This document shows, piece by piece, positions 8,418 to 17,465 of a DNA stretch of 64,000 bases. Under the pieces are notes generated by a model. That model saw only the letters and a program-made list of their open reading frames with translations. It searched no databases and was not told the origin of the DNA. The stretch covers positions 1 to 64,000 of the forward strand of contig NZ_RCVN01000009.1 in the NCBI RefSeq assembly GCF_003697915.1, in the 5' to 3' direction. The position numbers and the translations under genes are program-made. This stretch comes from Staphylococcus pseudoxylosus (lineage in GTDB: Bacteria; Bacillota; Bacilli; Staphylococcales; Staphylococcaceae). Position 1 is the first letter of the stretch. The number at the start of each line of letters is the position of its first letter.

Positions 8418-9632
8418 ATGGTAAAAAACATCCAAACAGAAGTAGATGAATTTGGTTTCTTTGGTAATTATGGTGGGCAGTATGTACCAGAAACTTTAAT
8501 GCCAGCAGTACAAGAACTTAAACAGGCATATCAAGAGGCCAAAGAAGATCCTAAATTCCAAGAAGAACTCGATGGCTATTTAAAAGATTATGTAGGCCGT
8601 GAAACACCATTGACTTATGCCAAGTCATACTCTGAATCATTAGGTGGTGCCAAAATCTATTTGAAACGTGAAGACTTAAACCATACTGGCGCTCACAAAA
8701 TTAATAATGCACTTGGACAAGCATTGTTAGCTAAACGTATGGGCAAAAATAAATTGGTTGCTGAAACAGGTGCAGGTCAACATGGTGTGGCTAGTGCAAC
8801 AGTAGCTGCATTGTTTGATATGGAACTTGTTGTATTTATGGGTGAAGAAGATATTAAGAGACAATCACTAAATGTTTTTCGAATGGAATTATTAGGCGCA
8901 AAAGTAGAACCAGTAACTGAAGGTCAAGGAACACTATCCGATGCAGTGAACAAGGCACTGCAATATTGGGTCAGTCATGTAGAAGATACGCATTATTTAT
9001 TAGGTTCTGCGCTAGGTCCAGATCCATTTCCTACTATTGTGAGAGACTTCCAAAAAATTATAGGAACAGAGATAAAAGCACAAGTTCAAGAAATTGAAGG
9101 TCGCTTACCTGATGCCATTGTTGCTTGTGTTGGTGGAGGATCAAATGCGATTGGAACGTTTTATCCGTTTGTTGAAGATGATGTAAAGCTATATGGCGTC
9201 GAAGCAGCTGGTGAAGGTTTTGATTCTGACAAACATGCATTAGCAATAAATAAAGGTAAAGAAGGTGTGTTACACGGTACTAAGATGTACCTAATTCAAG
9301 ATGAGCATGGTCAAATAGAATTAGCACACTCTATTTCAGCTGGATTAGATTATCCTGGCGTTGGTCCTGAACATTCGTATTATCATGATATCGGCAGAGT
9401 GAAGTATGCAACTGCGAGTGATAAACAAGCGATGGATGCGCTTGTTAGATTCACTAAAGCTGAAGGCATTATTCCTGCTATTGAAAGCGCACATGCTTTA
9501 AGCTATGTAGAAGAATTAGCACCGACTATGAACTCGGATGAAATCTTAGTTGTTACAGTATCAGGTCGTGGTGATAAGGATATGGAAACAATTAGAAATT
9601 ATATGAAACAGGACGGTGACACACATGCATAA
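8418..9632 (+). CDS. trpB: Tryptophan synthase beta subunit
   Basis: A 404-residue PLP enzyme joining indole and serine. The Schiff-base lysine is Lys94 in [19 protein letters not shown] binds the substrate carboxylate, and the phosphate cup is [10 protein letters not shown]. The N-terminal [13 protein letters not shown] and C-terminal VSGRGDKD are family signatures. AAAGGAG precedes ATG 8418. The stop overlaps the start of trpA by 8 bases. This is a TrpB1-type protein that should pair with TrpA through an indole tunnel. Confidence 0.97.
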   Translation: MVKNIQTEVDEFGFFGNYGGQYVPETLMPAVQELKQAYQEAKEDPKFQEELDGYLKDYVGRETPLTYAKSYSESLGGAKIYLKREDLNHTGAHKINNALGQALLAKRMGKNKLVAETGAGQHGVASATVAALFDMELVVFMGEEDIKRQSLNVFRMELLGAKVEPVTEGQGTLSDAVNKALQYWVSHVEDTHYLLGSALGPDPFPTIVRDFQKIIGTEIKAQVQEIEGRLPDAIVACVGGGSNAIGTFYPFVEDDVKLYGVEAAGEGFDSDKHALAINKGKEGVLHGTKMYLIQDEHGQIELAHSISAGLDYPGVGPEHSYYHDIGRVKYATASDKQAMDALVRFTKAEGIIPAIESAHALSYVEELAPTMNSDEILVVTVSGRGDKDMETIRNYMKQDGDTHA

Positions 9633-10353
9633 ATTATTTATACCATATGTAATGGGAAATAAGCATTTTATTGAAAATGTGAAAACATTAAGTAATGTAG
9701 GTGCTGATATAATTGAAGTAGGGGTGCCTTTTTCTGATCCAGTAGCTGATGGCCCTGTCATTATGGATGCTGGTAATAAAGCAATTCAAGAAGGTGTGAA
9801 TATACAATTCATTTTGGATCAACTCACAGAACATCGTGATGAAATTCAAAGTGACTATGTATTAATGACGTATTATAATATCATCAATTACTATGGCGAA
9901 GAAGACTTTTTACAAGCATGCGAACGTGCCGGAGTATATGGATTAATTATACCTGACTTACCACATGAATTAGTGCAAGAATTTAAATCGCGTCATCCAC
10001 ATAGAAAGACAAAAATCATCTCATTAATCGCTATGACAACATCTGAAACTAGAAGTGATCAAATCGCTAAAGACGCAGAGGGTTTTATATACACTGTAAC
10101 AATGAATGCTACAACTGGTGAAAATGGTAAATTCCATCCAGATTTAAAAGATAGAATTAAAAAAATAAAAGATAAATCTGAGGTTCCCGTAGTTGCTGGC
10201 TTTGGTATACGAACTCCAGAACATGTTAGAGATATTACAGAGGCTTCAGATGGTGTAGTTATAGGTAGTGAAATTGTTAAACGATTTGAAAATGATAGCG
10301 AAAAAAATATGTTGAATTACTTGAAATCTATAAGAAATGCACTTAATCAATAA
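9625..10353 (+). CDS. trpA: Tryptophan synthase alpha subunit
   Basis: A 242-residue TIM-barrel that cleaves indole-3-glycerol phosphate to indole for TrpB. It shows [19 protein letters not shown] (catalytic Glu and Asp region), the second loop YGLIIPDLP, and the C-terminal phosphate-binding [12 protein letters not shown] and [10 protein letters not shown] choose ATG 9625 rather than GTG 9616, because the family N-terminus begins at the KLFIPY strand. The last gene of the operon; no strong terminator follows at once, only a weak AAAATT/AATTTT hairpin at 10351-10371. Confidence 0.95.
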   Translation: MHKLFIPYVMGNKHFIENVKTLSNVGADIIEVGVPFSDPVADGPVIMDAGNKAIQEGVNIQFILDQLTEHRDEIQSDYVLMTYYNIINYYGEEDFLQACERAGVYGLIIPDLPHELVQEFKSRHPHRKTKIISLIAMTTSETRSDQIAKDAEGFIYTVTMNATTGENGKFHPDLKDRIKKIKDKSEVPVVAGFGIRTPEHVRDITEASDGVVIGSEIVKRFENDSEKNMLNYLKSIRNALNQ

Positions 10354-10384
10354 AATTCCACAATAATTTTATGTATGAATTTGT

Positions 10385-10452
10385 TAAAATAAGGGTATCA
10401 GATTATCAGAGGATTTTTGGTATATATTGTATCGAAGATAATCCTTATTTTA
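10385..10452 (+). promoter_or_regulatory. Long inverted repeat upstream of the DJ-1-like gene
   Basis: TAAAATAAGG (10385-10394) is complementary to CCTTATTTTA (10443-10452), and inside it GATTATC (10401-10407) is complementary to GATAATC (10437-10443). Transcribed RNA could fold into a two-segment stem that ends 4 bases before the AGAGGTGAT ribosome binding region. The role is unknown; it could be a 5'-UTR control element or a mark of the trp/DJ-1 boundary. Confidence 0.4.
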
Positions 10453-10469
10453 TAAAGAGGTGATATAAA

Positions 10470-11129
10470 ATGAGTAAAAAAGTTTTATTCATACTAACAA
10501 GTAGAAATCAATATGATGATGGAACACCGACTGGTTTATGGTTAGAAGAGGCGAGCGAACCTTATAATATATTAACTGAAGCAGACATTGCTGTAGATAT
10601 AACTTCTATTGAAGGCGGTGCAGTTCCTTTAGATCCAAACTCAACACAAAACAACGAACTTGATAAATATGCAGAATTTGTAGCAAAAATTAAAGATGTG
10701 CCAAGTATTGCAGAAGTAGATGTAGCTCAGTATGATGCTGTGTATCTACCTGGTGGTCATGGCACAGTATTTGATTATGCACACAATCAACAATTATCAT
10801 CGATATTAGCTGATTTTAAAGCTGAAGATAAAATTATTTCATCTGTATGTCACGGACCAAGTGCATTTGTTGGCGCCAAAGATAAACAAGGTAATTTCTT
10901 AGTTAATGGCGTTACACTTACTTCATTTACAGATGAAGAAGAACGTGCAATGGGCTTAGAAAATAAGGTACCGTTCTTAACTCAAACAGAATTAGAAAAT
11001 CAAGGTGCTAAGTTTATAACTAAAGAAAACTTTAGCGAACACGTAGAATCAGATAGTCAATTTATCACTGGACAAAATCCACAATCAAGTGTTGCTATCG
11101 GTAAAGCGTTACGTGATGCATTAAAATAA
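10470..11129 (+). CDS. DJ-1/PfpI-family (type 1 glutamine amidotransferase-like) protein
   Basis: A 219-residue protein of the Hsp31-like branch of the DJ-1/PfpI superfamily. It has the N-terminal strand KKVLFILTS, PGGHGTVFD, and the nucleophile elbow SSVCHGPSA (Cys about residue 127) with the adjacent His. Members act as chaperones, glyoxalase III or deglycase-like enzymes; the exact activity cannot be told here. AGAGGTGATATAAA precedes ATG 10470. It is followed by its own terminator and lies after trpA without any functional link I can see. Confidence 0.9.
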   Translation: MSKKVLFILTSRNQYDDGTPTGLWLEEASEPYNILTEADIAVDITSIEGGAVPLDPNSTQNNELDKYAEFVAKIKDVPSIAEVDVAQYDAVYLPGGHGTVFDYAHNQQLSSILADFKAEDKIISSVCHGPSAFVGAKDKQGNFLVNGVTLTSFTDEEERAMGLENKVPFLTQTELENQGAKFITKENFSEHVESDSQFITGQNPQSSVAIGKALRDALK

Positions 11130-11165
11130 ACACAATGATAATTTATTAGTTATTTGTGCTAAATA

Positions 11166-11200
11166 AAAACTGGGAGACTTATGAAGTTTCCCAGTTTTTA
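11166..11200 (+). terminator. Rho-independent terminator after the DJ-1-like gene
   Basis: AAAAACTGGGAGAC pairs with GTTTCCCAGTTTTT around a 6-base loop, closing with a T-run. One G/T wobble or mismatch lies in the stem. Confidence 0.85.
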
Positions 11201-11593
11201 TTATATTTTAAGAAGTAGCCAAATATATAGTAATATTTGAATTTAAATATAGTTGAAGAAGGGCGAAATCAACACAGATAAATGTAAACATGATTGCTTA
11301 TATTAAAAACGTAATATAAAGGGAAATATTGTTTTTTTAAATATTATTATTTAAGATACTTTTGGTCAATACATGAATATTAAAACACTTTTTAATAATT
11401 AAAATAATGCTGATGAAAGATTAAATATAAATACTTTGTTAGAATAGAAGTAATGATATAATTGTAAGACACAGCACGAATATAAAGCATTGTGGACAGG
11501 GTATTGATTTTGTTTTATGAATGAATATTGTATAATAATTAAGATTGAAGTTTAACTCGAAAAAGAATTATAGACAATTAGGAGTATACAAAA
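11201..11593. other. Intergenic region carrying the femA promoter
   Basis: A 390-bp AT-rich stretch. A perfect TATAAT at 11531-11536 is the best -10 candidate for the femAB transcript, but no -35 hexamer sits at an ideal distance (TTGATT at 21 bp, TTGTTT at 15 bp). TTAGGAG just before 11594 is the femA ribosome binding site. Nothing else recognised. Confidence 0.5.
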
Positions 11594-12856
11594 ATGAAAT
11601 TTACAAATTTAACTGCAAAAGAGTTTGGTGCATTTACAGATAAAATGCCAAATAGCCATTTCACACAAATGGTAGGAAATTATGAATTAAAAATTGCAGA
11701 AAGTACTGAAACGCATTTAGTAGGTATAAAAAACAATGAAAATGAAGTCATTGCAGCTTGTTTATTAACTGCGGTGCCAGTAATGAAGTTTTTCAAGTAT
11801 TTTTACACTAATAGAGGTCCGGTTATAGATTTTGAAAATAAAGAATTAGTACATTACTTTTTCAATGAACTATCTAAATATGTAAAAAAACATAATGCGC
11901 TTTATTTAAGAGTTGATCCTTATTTAGCATATCAATACCGTAATCATGATGGTGAGGTATTGGAAAATGTAGGACATGATTGGATTTTCGATAAAATGAA
12001 ACAGCTTGGCTATAAACACCAAGGATTTTTAACTGGTTTCGATTCAATTATTCAAATTAGATTCCACTCTGTATTGGATTTAGCAGGCAAAACAGCTAAA
12101 GATGTATTAAATGGTATGGATAGTTTACGTAAACGTAATACTAAAAAAGTACAAAAAAATGGTGTGAAAGTAAGGTTCTTAGGGGAAGATGAGTTGCCAA
12201 TTTTCCGCTCGTTCATGGAAGATACATCTGAAACTAAAGATTTTGACGATAGAGACGATGATTTTTACTATAATAGATTAAGGTATTACAAGGATCGCGT
12301 ATTAGTACCTCTAGCTTATATGGATTTCGATGAATATATTGAAGAATTGCAAGCCGAACGTGAGGTATTAAGCAAAGATATCAATAAAGCAGTAAAAGAT
12401 ATCGAGAAAAGACCTGAAAATAAAAAAGCATATAACAAAAAAGATAATCTAGAGAAACAACTTATAGCGAATCAACAAAAAATCGATGAAGCTAAAGATT
12501 TACGAGAGAAACATGGTAATGAACTACCAATCTCAGCAGCATATTTCATCATTAATCCTTATGAAGTTGTGTATTATGCAGGTGGAACGTCGAATGAGTT
12601 TAGACATTTTGCTGGTAGTTATGCCATTCAATGGAAGATGATTAACTATGCGATTGATCATAATATTGATAGATATAATTTTTATGGAATTAGTGGTCAT
12701 TTTACAGAAGATGCAGAAGACGCAGGTGTAGTTAAATTTAAAAAAGGGTTTAATGCGGATGTAGTGGAATATGTTGGTGACTTTATTAAACCAATCAATA
12801 AGCCAATGTACAAAATTTATACGACATTAAAGAAAATAAAAGATAAAAAGAAATAA
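11594..12856 (+). CDS. femA: Aminoacyltransferase FemA (peptidoglycan pentaglycine bridge, Gly 2-3)
   Basis: A 420-residue FemABX-family enzyme. It adds glycines 2 and 3 from glycyl-tRNA to the lysine side chain of lipid II on the cytoplasmic face, building the staphylococcal interpeptide bridge. It has two GNAT-like subdomains: the N-terminal segment contains NRGPVIDFEN and the C-terminal one contains YYAGGTSNEFRHFAGSYAIQW and YNFYGISGHF. A coiled-coil arm spans roughly residues 245-305. The start ATG 11594 follows TTAGGAG. femB follows after 28 bp, forming the standard essential operon. Confidence 0.97.
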   Translation: MKFTNLTAKEFGAFTDKMPNSHFTQMVGNYELKIAESTETHLVGIKNNENEVIAACLLTAVPVMKFFKYFYTNRGPVIDFENKELVHYFFNELSKYVKKHNALYLRVDPYLAYQYRNHDGEVLENVGHDWIFDKMKQLGYKHQGFLTGFDSIIQIRFHSVLDLAGKTAKDVLNGMDSLRKRNTKKVQKNGVKVRFLGEDELPIFRSFMEDTSETKDFDDRDDDFYYNRLRYYKDRVLVPLAYMDFDEYIEELQAEREVLSKDINKAVKDIEKRPENKKAYNKKDNLEKQLIANQQKIDEAKDLREKHGNELPISAAYFIINPYEVVYYAGGTSNEFRHFAGSYAIQWKMINYAIDHNIDRYNFYGISGHFTEDAEDAGVVKFKKGFNADVVEYVGDFIKPINKPMYKIYTTLKKIKDKKK

Positions 12857-12884
12857 ACATTTAATAGAAGGGAACTAAGCTAGA

Positions 12885-14144
12885 ATGAAATTTACAGAGT
12901 TAACTGTCAAAGAATATGACAATTTTGTACAGAATCCAGCACTAGAGAGTCATTACTTTCAAGTGAAAGAAAATATTGCGACAAGAGAAGAAGATGGATT
13001 TCAAGTTGTTTTATTAGGCTTAAAAGATGACGACAATCAAGTTATTGCTGCTAGTCTTTTCTCTAAAATCCCTACAATGGGAAGCTATGTTTATTATTCA
13101 AATCGTGGACCAGTGATGGATTACAATGATTTAGGTTTAGTTGATTTTTATTTACGTGAATTAGATACGTATCTGCAACAACATAATTGCTTATATGTAA
13201 AAATGGATCCATATTGGATTTATCAAATTTACGATAAAGATATTAATCCTTTACCGAACCAAGATAAGAATGATGCATTAGTAAATTTATTCAAATCTCA
13301 CAACTATACGCATCACGGTTTTACAACGGAATATGACACGTCGAGTCAAGTGAGATGGATGGGTGTATTGAATCTTGATGGTGAAACCCCAGCTTCATTA
13401 AAAAAACAGTTCGATGGTCAACGTAAGCGAAACATAAATAAAGCAATTAATTACGGTGTTAAAGTAAGGTTATTACCAAGAGAAGAATTTGGTATATTCT
13501 TGGAACTTTACCGTGAAACGGAAGAACGTGCTGGTTTTGTTTCAAAAACAGATGAATATTTCTATAATTTTATTGATAATTATGGAGATAAAGCATTAGT
13601 ACCATTGGCATATATTGATTTAGATGAATATATCAATAATACACAAGAGGGTATTAATGAAAAAGAAGCACGTAGAGATCAAATGATGCAAAATGAAAAC
13701 AAATCAGATAAGCAATTGAAAAAAATTGCCGAGTTAGATAAACAAATTGATCATGATAAAAAGGAATTGCTTCATGCAAGTGAATTAAGACAAACTGATG
13801 GGGCGATATTGAATCTAGCTGCAGGTGTTTACTTTGCAAATGCGTATGAAGTAAATTATTTCTCAGGTGGTTCTTCAGAAAAATATAACCAATATATGGG
13901 ACCTTATATGATGCATTGGTTCATGTTGAATTATTGTTTTGATCATGGATATGGACGTTATAATTTCTATGGACTATCTGGTGATTTCACTGAAAACAGT
14001 GAGGATTACGGAGTTTATCGCTTTAAACGTGGTTTTAATGTACAAATCGAAGAATTAATCGGTGACTTCTACAAACCAATCAAAAAATCGAAATACTGGT
14101 TGTTTAATACACTGAATAATTTAAGAAAAAAGGTTAGAAAATAA
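12885..14144 (+). CDS. femB: Aminoacyltransferase FemB (peptidoglycan pentaglycine bridge, Gly 4-5)
   Basis: A 419-residue FemABX paralogue that adds glycines 4 and 5. The domain order mirrors Fem[11 protein letters not shown] in the N-terminal GNAT-like domain, a charged coiled-coil arm (about residues 245-300), then [20 protein letters not shown] and [16 protein letters not shown] lies about 10 bases before ATG 12885. It is the second gene of the femAB operon and ends in a strong terminator. Loss of FemB shortens the bridge and weakens beta-lactam resistance in S. aureus (established knowledge). Confidence 0.97.
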   Translation: MKFTELTVKEYDNFVQNPALESHYFQVKENIATREEDGFQVVLLGLKDDDNQVIAASLFSKIPTMGSYVYYSNRGPVMDYNDLGLVDFYLRELDTYLQQHNCLYVKMDPYWIYQIYDKDINPLPNQDKNDALVNLFKSHNYTHHGFTTEYDTSSQVRWMGVLNLDGETPASLKKQFDGQRKRNINKAINYGVKVRLLPREEFGIFLELYRETEERAGFVSKTDEYFYNFIDNYGDKALVPLAYIDLDEYINNTQEGINEKEARRDQMMQNENKSDKQLKKIAELDKQIDHDKKELLHASELRQTDGAILNLAAGVYFANAYEVNYFSGGSSEKYNQYMGPYMMHWFMLNYCFDHGYGRYNFYGLSGDFTENSEDYGVYRFKRGFNVQIEELIGDFYKPIKKSKYWLFNTLNNLRKKVRK

Positions 14145-14150
14145 TAAAAA

Positions 14151-14196
14151 AGAAAGCATACTGATGATGTTAAGCCCTAGTCAGTATGCTTTCTTT
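14151..14196 (+). terminator. Rho-independent terminator of femAB
   Basis: AGAAAGCATACTGA (14151-14164) pairs perfectly with TCAGTATGCTTTCT (14181-14194), followed by T-rich sequence. The A-run upstream means it could act on both strands. Confidence 0.9.
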
Positions 14197-14390
14197 CGTT
14201 CTGAAGTTGGTTATATTAGGATGGCATTCCAATATAACAGTGAACTAAAGTGTGGAATAGTCTGAGAAGTTCGATTCTGGTTGCACTCCACGTAATTTAG
14301 TATAGCATAGGGTAAAACAATTTCAATATCTAAGCATAAAAAATAATTTTATAGTAAAAATATTTTTTATATTATAAAAATAACATACAA
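14197..14390. other. Structured intergenic sequence after femB
   Basis: This stretch can form TTATATTAGG/CCAATATAA (about 14210-14236), then GTGGA/TCCAC enclosing an AGAA-GTTCGA-TTCT hairpin (about 14250-14291). The last segment looks superficially like a tRNA T-arm, but no acceptor or anticodon arm is present. It could be a small RNA or a remnant. Confidence 0.3.
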
Positions 14391-14427
14391 AAAACACCCT
14401 AAAACATTGAGTTTAGGGTGTTTTTGA
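14390..14427. terminator. Terminator-like hairpin, A/T runs on both sides
   Basis: AAAAAACACCCTAAA pairs with TTTAGGGTGTTTTT around a short loop, with A's upstream and T's downstream. It could serve transcripts from either direction. No gene adjoins it closely, so a small RNA or a lost gene is possible. Confidence 0.75.
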
Positions 14428-14565
14428 TTACAATTGCCTTCTTGCTCTTAATAATAGTAGTTTGAATAAATAAAAAGTGATTAATGTAATGCATCTATCG
14501 TAAAAGTGATACCTACATGTAGGATGTTTCGTCAATAGAACAAAGTACAAATAAATATTGCAATA

Positions 14566-14766
14566 ATGAATGCTGCTATGAGCGAATTAAATAATAATAT
14601 AACCCTGAATAAAATTTCTTACATGGTTACATTAAACATATTAAAAGCTGCATTAATAACAATCGCTTATATAACGCGCTTTGTCGAACTTTGCTGTGCT
14701 GTTGTTTTGATTACTTATCTTATAAATACTTTTGAAAAACCATTAATTATAAATAAAGACCAATAA
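14566..14766 (+). CDS. Doubtful small membrane protein
   Basis: A 66-codon frame with hydrophobic segments (about residues 18-36 and 42-55). ATG 14566 has no good ribosome binding site, and no family is recognised. It lies in a 1.6-kb gene-poor interval. It may be a real small protein, a remnant, or chance; I lean towards chance. Confidence 0.25.
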   Translation: MNAAMSELNNNITLNKISYMVTLNILKAALITIAYITRFVELCCAVVLITYLINTFEKPLIINKDQ

Positions 14767-15616
<850 letters not shown>

Positions 15617-15636
15617 ACTCAATATTAATATTGAGT
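15617..15636. promoter_or_regulatory. Perfect 20-bp palindrome
   Basis: ACTCAATATTAATATTGAGT is its own reverse complement. It lies about 155 bp upstream of the siderophore lipoprotein start. It is shaped like a dimeric regulator operator; the regulator is unknown. Confidence 0.45.
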
Positions 15637-15732
15637 TCATTACTTTATTTGTATGTTGTTTATACGATCGTGACGATTATTTAAAGTTTATACAAATGTC
15701 ACACAATTAATAAGTATTGCAAAAACTCTAAT

Positions 15733-15747
15733 TGATAATGGTTTTCA
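15733..15747 (+). promoter_or_regulatory. Fur box
   Basis: TGATAATGGTTTTCA matches the 7-1-7 Fur consensus TGATAATNATTATCA at 12 of 14 defined positions. It lies 42 bp before the lipoprotein ATG, as expected for iron repression. Confidence 0.75.
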
Positions 15748-15789
15748 GTTAATATATAATTAACTTCTAGATTAAAGGAGGAATTGCAT

Positions 15790-16797
15790 ATGAATAAATT
15801 TATATTCTTTATGTTAACAGCTTTATGTGTTTTATTTTTAGGTGCTTGTAATCATGCTCACAGTGATAAAGAATCGAAACAAACAGTTAAAATTAAAACT
15901 TCTTATGAGTTCAAAGATAAGAATAAGGACCATAATAGAGGCGAAATGAAACATGAAACCGTTGAGGTTCCTATTAATCCTAAACGGGTTGTAGTGATGG
16001 ATTATGGAGCGTTAGATGTAATGCAACAATTAAAATTAGAAAAGCATATAGTTGCAATAGCTAAGGGACAAGGAGCTTCATTTTTACCAGATAGACTAAA
16101 ATCATTTAAGAATAGTAAATATAAAAACCTCGGAAATCCAGGTCAACCTAATTATGATGAGTTAGCAAAGTCTAAACCAGATGTTATTTTTGCTTCTTTC
16201 AGACAAGCGCATACTAAAACTTTGGCTGAAATGAAGAAAGCTGCGCCAAATGCAAAAATTGTATTTATAAGTCCGCAAAATGATAATTACATAGCTTCAA
16301 TTAAGCAAAACACTGAAAATATTGGTAGAATTTTTGAAAAGAAAAAAGAAGCAAAGAAATTAGTTACACAACTAGATGACAAAGTTGCTGAAACAAAACA
16401 ACGAATTGGTGGTGAATCAGTCCTGTTTTTAAATGTTGATGATAAAGATTTAAAAACATATGGTTCTACAGGAAGGTTTGGAGGTTTCTTAAATAAAGAT
16501 TTAGGCATTAAACACGCTGATAAACAAATGAAAGCTAATTCAAGTGGCATACTTATTTCTAATGAATACTTAAATGAAATTGATCCTGATAAATTATTTA
16601 TTATCGATAGAACTAAAAAAGCTAATGAACATAGTAAAGCTATACCTCAAGCGTTACAAAATGATGTTATTAAAAATTCAAAAGCAATTAGAAATAATGA
16701 TGTTACACGCTTTGAACCAAACAGTTGGTTTTTCGGTGAAGGTGGTATTGGTTTAACTATCGAACAATTGGAGCAAATACAAAAAGCTTATAAATAA
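15790..16797 (+). CDS. Siderophore-binding lipoprotein (SstD/FecB-like ABC solute-binding protein)
   Basis: A 335-residue lipoprotein. The signal peptide ends in the lipobox LGAC, with lipidated Cys20 counted from ATG 15790. The mature part is a class III (FecB/FhuD-type) binding fold with ETVEVPINPKRVVVMDYGALDVM, KPDVIFAS, and a C-terminal RFEPNSWFFGEGGIGLTIEQL. The VMDYGALDVM strand recalls staphylococcal SstD, which binds catecholate siderophores. I prefer ATG 15790 (AAAGGAGG 8 bases upstream) over TTG 15784. A Fur box precedes it. There is no permease or ATPase next to it, so it must use transporter subunits encoded elsewhere. Confidence 0.9.
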   Translation: MNKFIFFMLTALCVLFLGACNHAHSDKESKQTVKIKTSYEFKDKNKDHNRGEMKHETVEVPINPKRVVVMDYGALDVMQQLKLEKHIVAIAKGQGASFLPDRLKSFKNSKYKNLGNPGQPNYDELAKSKPDVIFASFRQAHTKTLAEMKKAAPNAKIVFISPQNDNYIASIKQNTENIGRIFEKKKEAKKLVTQLDDKVAETKQRIGGESVLFLNVDDKDLKTYGSTGRFGGFLNKDLGIKHADKQMKANSSGILISNEYLNEIDPDKLFIIDRTKKANEHSKAIPQALQNDVIKNSKAIRNNDVTRFEPNSWFFGEGGIGLTIEQLEQIQKAYK

Positions 16798-16826
16798 CCC
16801 CCCCTGACCTATTTGCTGATTATAAT

Positions 16827-16864
16827 AAAAGGAATTGTAACGTAGATGCTACAATTCCTTTTAT
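16827..16864. terminator. Bidirectional terminator
   Basis: AAAAGGAATTGTA (16827-16839) pairs with TACAATTCCTTTT (16850-16862). A's and T's flank it, so it ends the lipoprotein gene on the plus strand and the small membrane gene on the minus strand. Confidence 0.9.
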
Positions 16865-16870
16865 AAATAT

Positions 16871-17221
16871 TTATCTTTTTTCTCTGTAATTTTCGATTTC
16901 GTCTTGTGGTATTCCTCCACGTTTACGAATCTCTTTTTTGGCTTTCTTCTCTCGACGTTTACGTCTCCAATTTCTCGTAGAATACCATACCAAAAAGCTA
17001 ATGATTAAGCTTAGAACAGCCATAAACGCTGCAAACCCTAGTAATGGCTCATATGTAATGTCTTGGAAATTAGGAATTAGAAACGCCGCTATTGCCAAGA
17101 CTATAAATGTTAGAATAGCTGTCGCGAACCATTTATTTAATACGAGATTACAAAAAACAGTTACGACTATTACTGCAACAATTGAAATCCATAAAAAATT
17201 AGGCATATCAAAAATCGTCAT
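16871..17221 (-). CDS. Conserved small membrane protein, function unknown
   Basis: A 116-residue protein with three hydrophobic segments (about residues 9-27, 32-50 and 60-80). A strongly basic tail (RNWRRKRREKKAKKEIRKRGG) follows, probably cytoplasmic. AGGAG precedes the ATG at 17221. It sits divergently next to pepF, a placement I recall from other staphylococci, but no function is known to me. Confidence 0.75.
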   Translation of the reverse strand: MTIFDMPNFLWISIVAVIVVTVFCNLVLNKWFATAILTFIVLAIAAFLIPNFQDITYEPLLGFAAFMAVLSLIISFLVWYSTRNWRRKRREKKAKKEIRKRGGIPQDEIENYREKR

Positions 17222-17465
17222 CTATTGCACTCCTTATATTTTAAAACCTGATTTTAAGTGATGTTTGTTTAATTGTACTATATTTTTATATGAATAGTGT
17301 CCGCCTGTGGGAGTATAATTTAATAATATCTGTGGATTCATATGTAGTCAATCCATTTTATAACTGTTCCCTACTTGGAATTTTACTAAACTTACGGTTG
17401 TATTTCTCATGGTGCTTTCATGTATAATTAACTGTGAATACTAAATAAATTTTAGGAGTGATTCA

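Noticed and set aside
14256..14291. tRNA-like 3' end (GTTCGATTC ... GCACTCCA)
   Set aside because: The T-stem has only 3 of 5 pairs, and there is no acceptor partner, D-arm or anticodon arm upstream.
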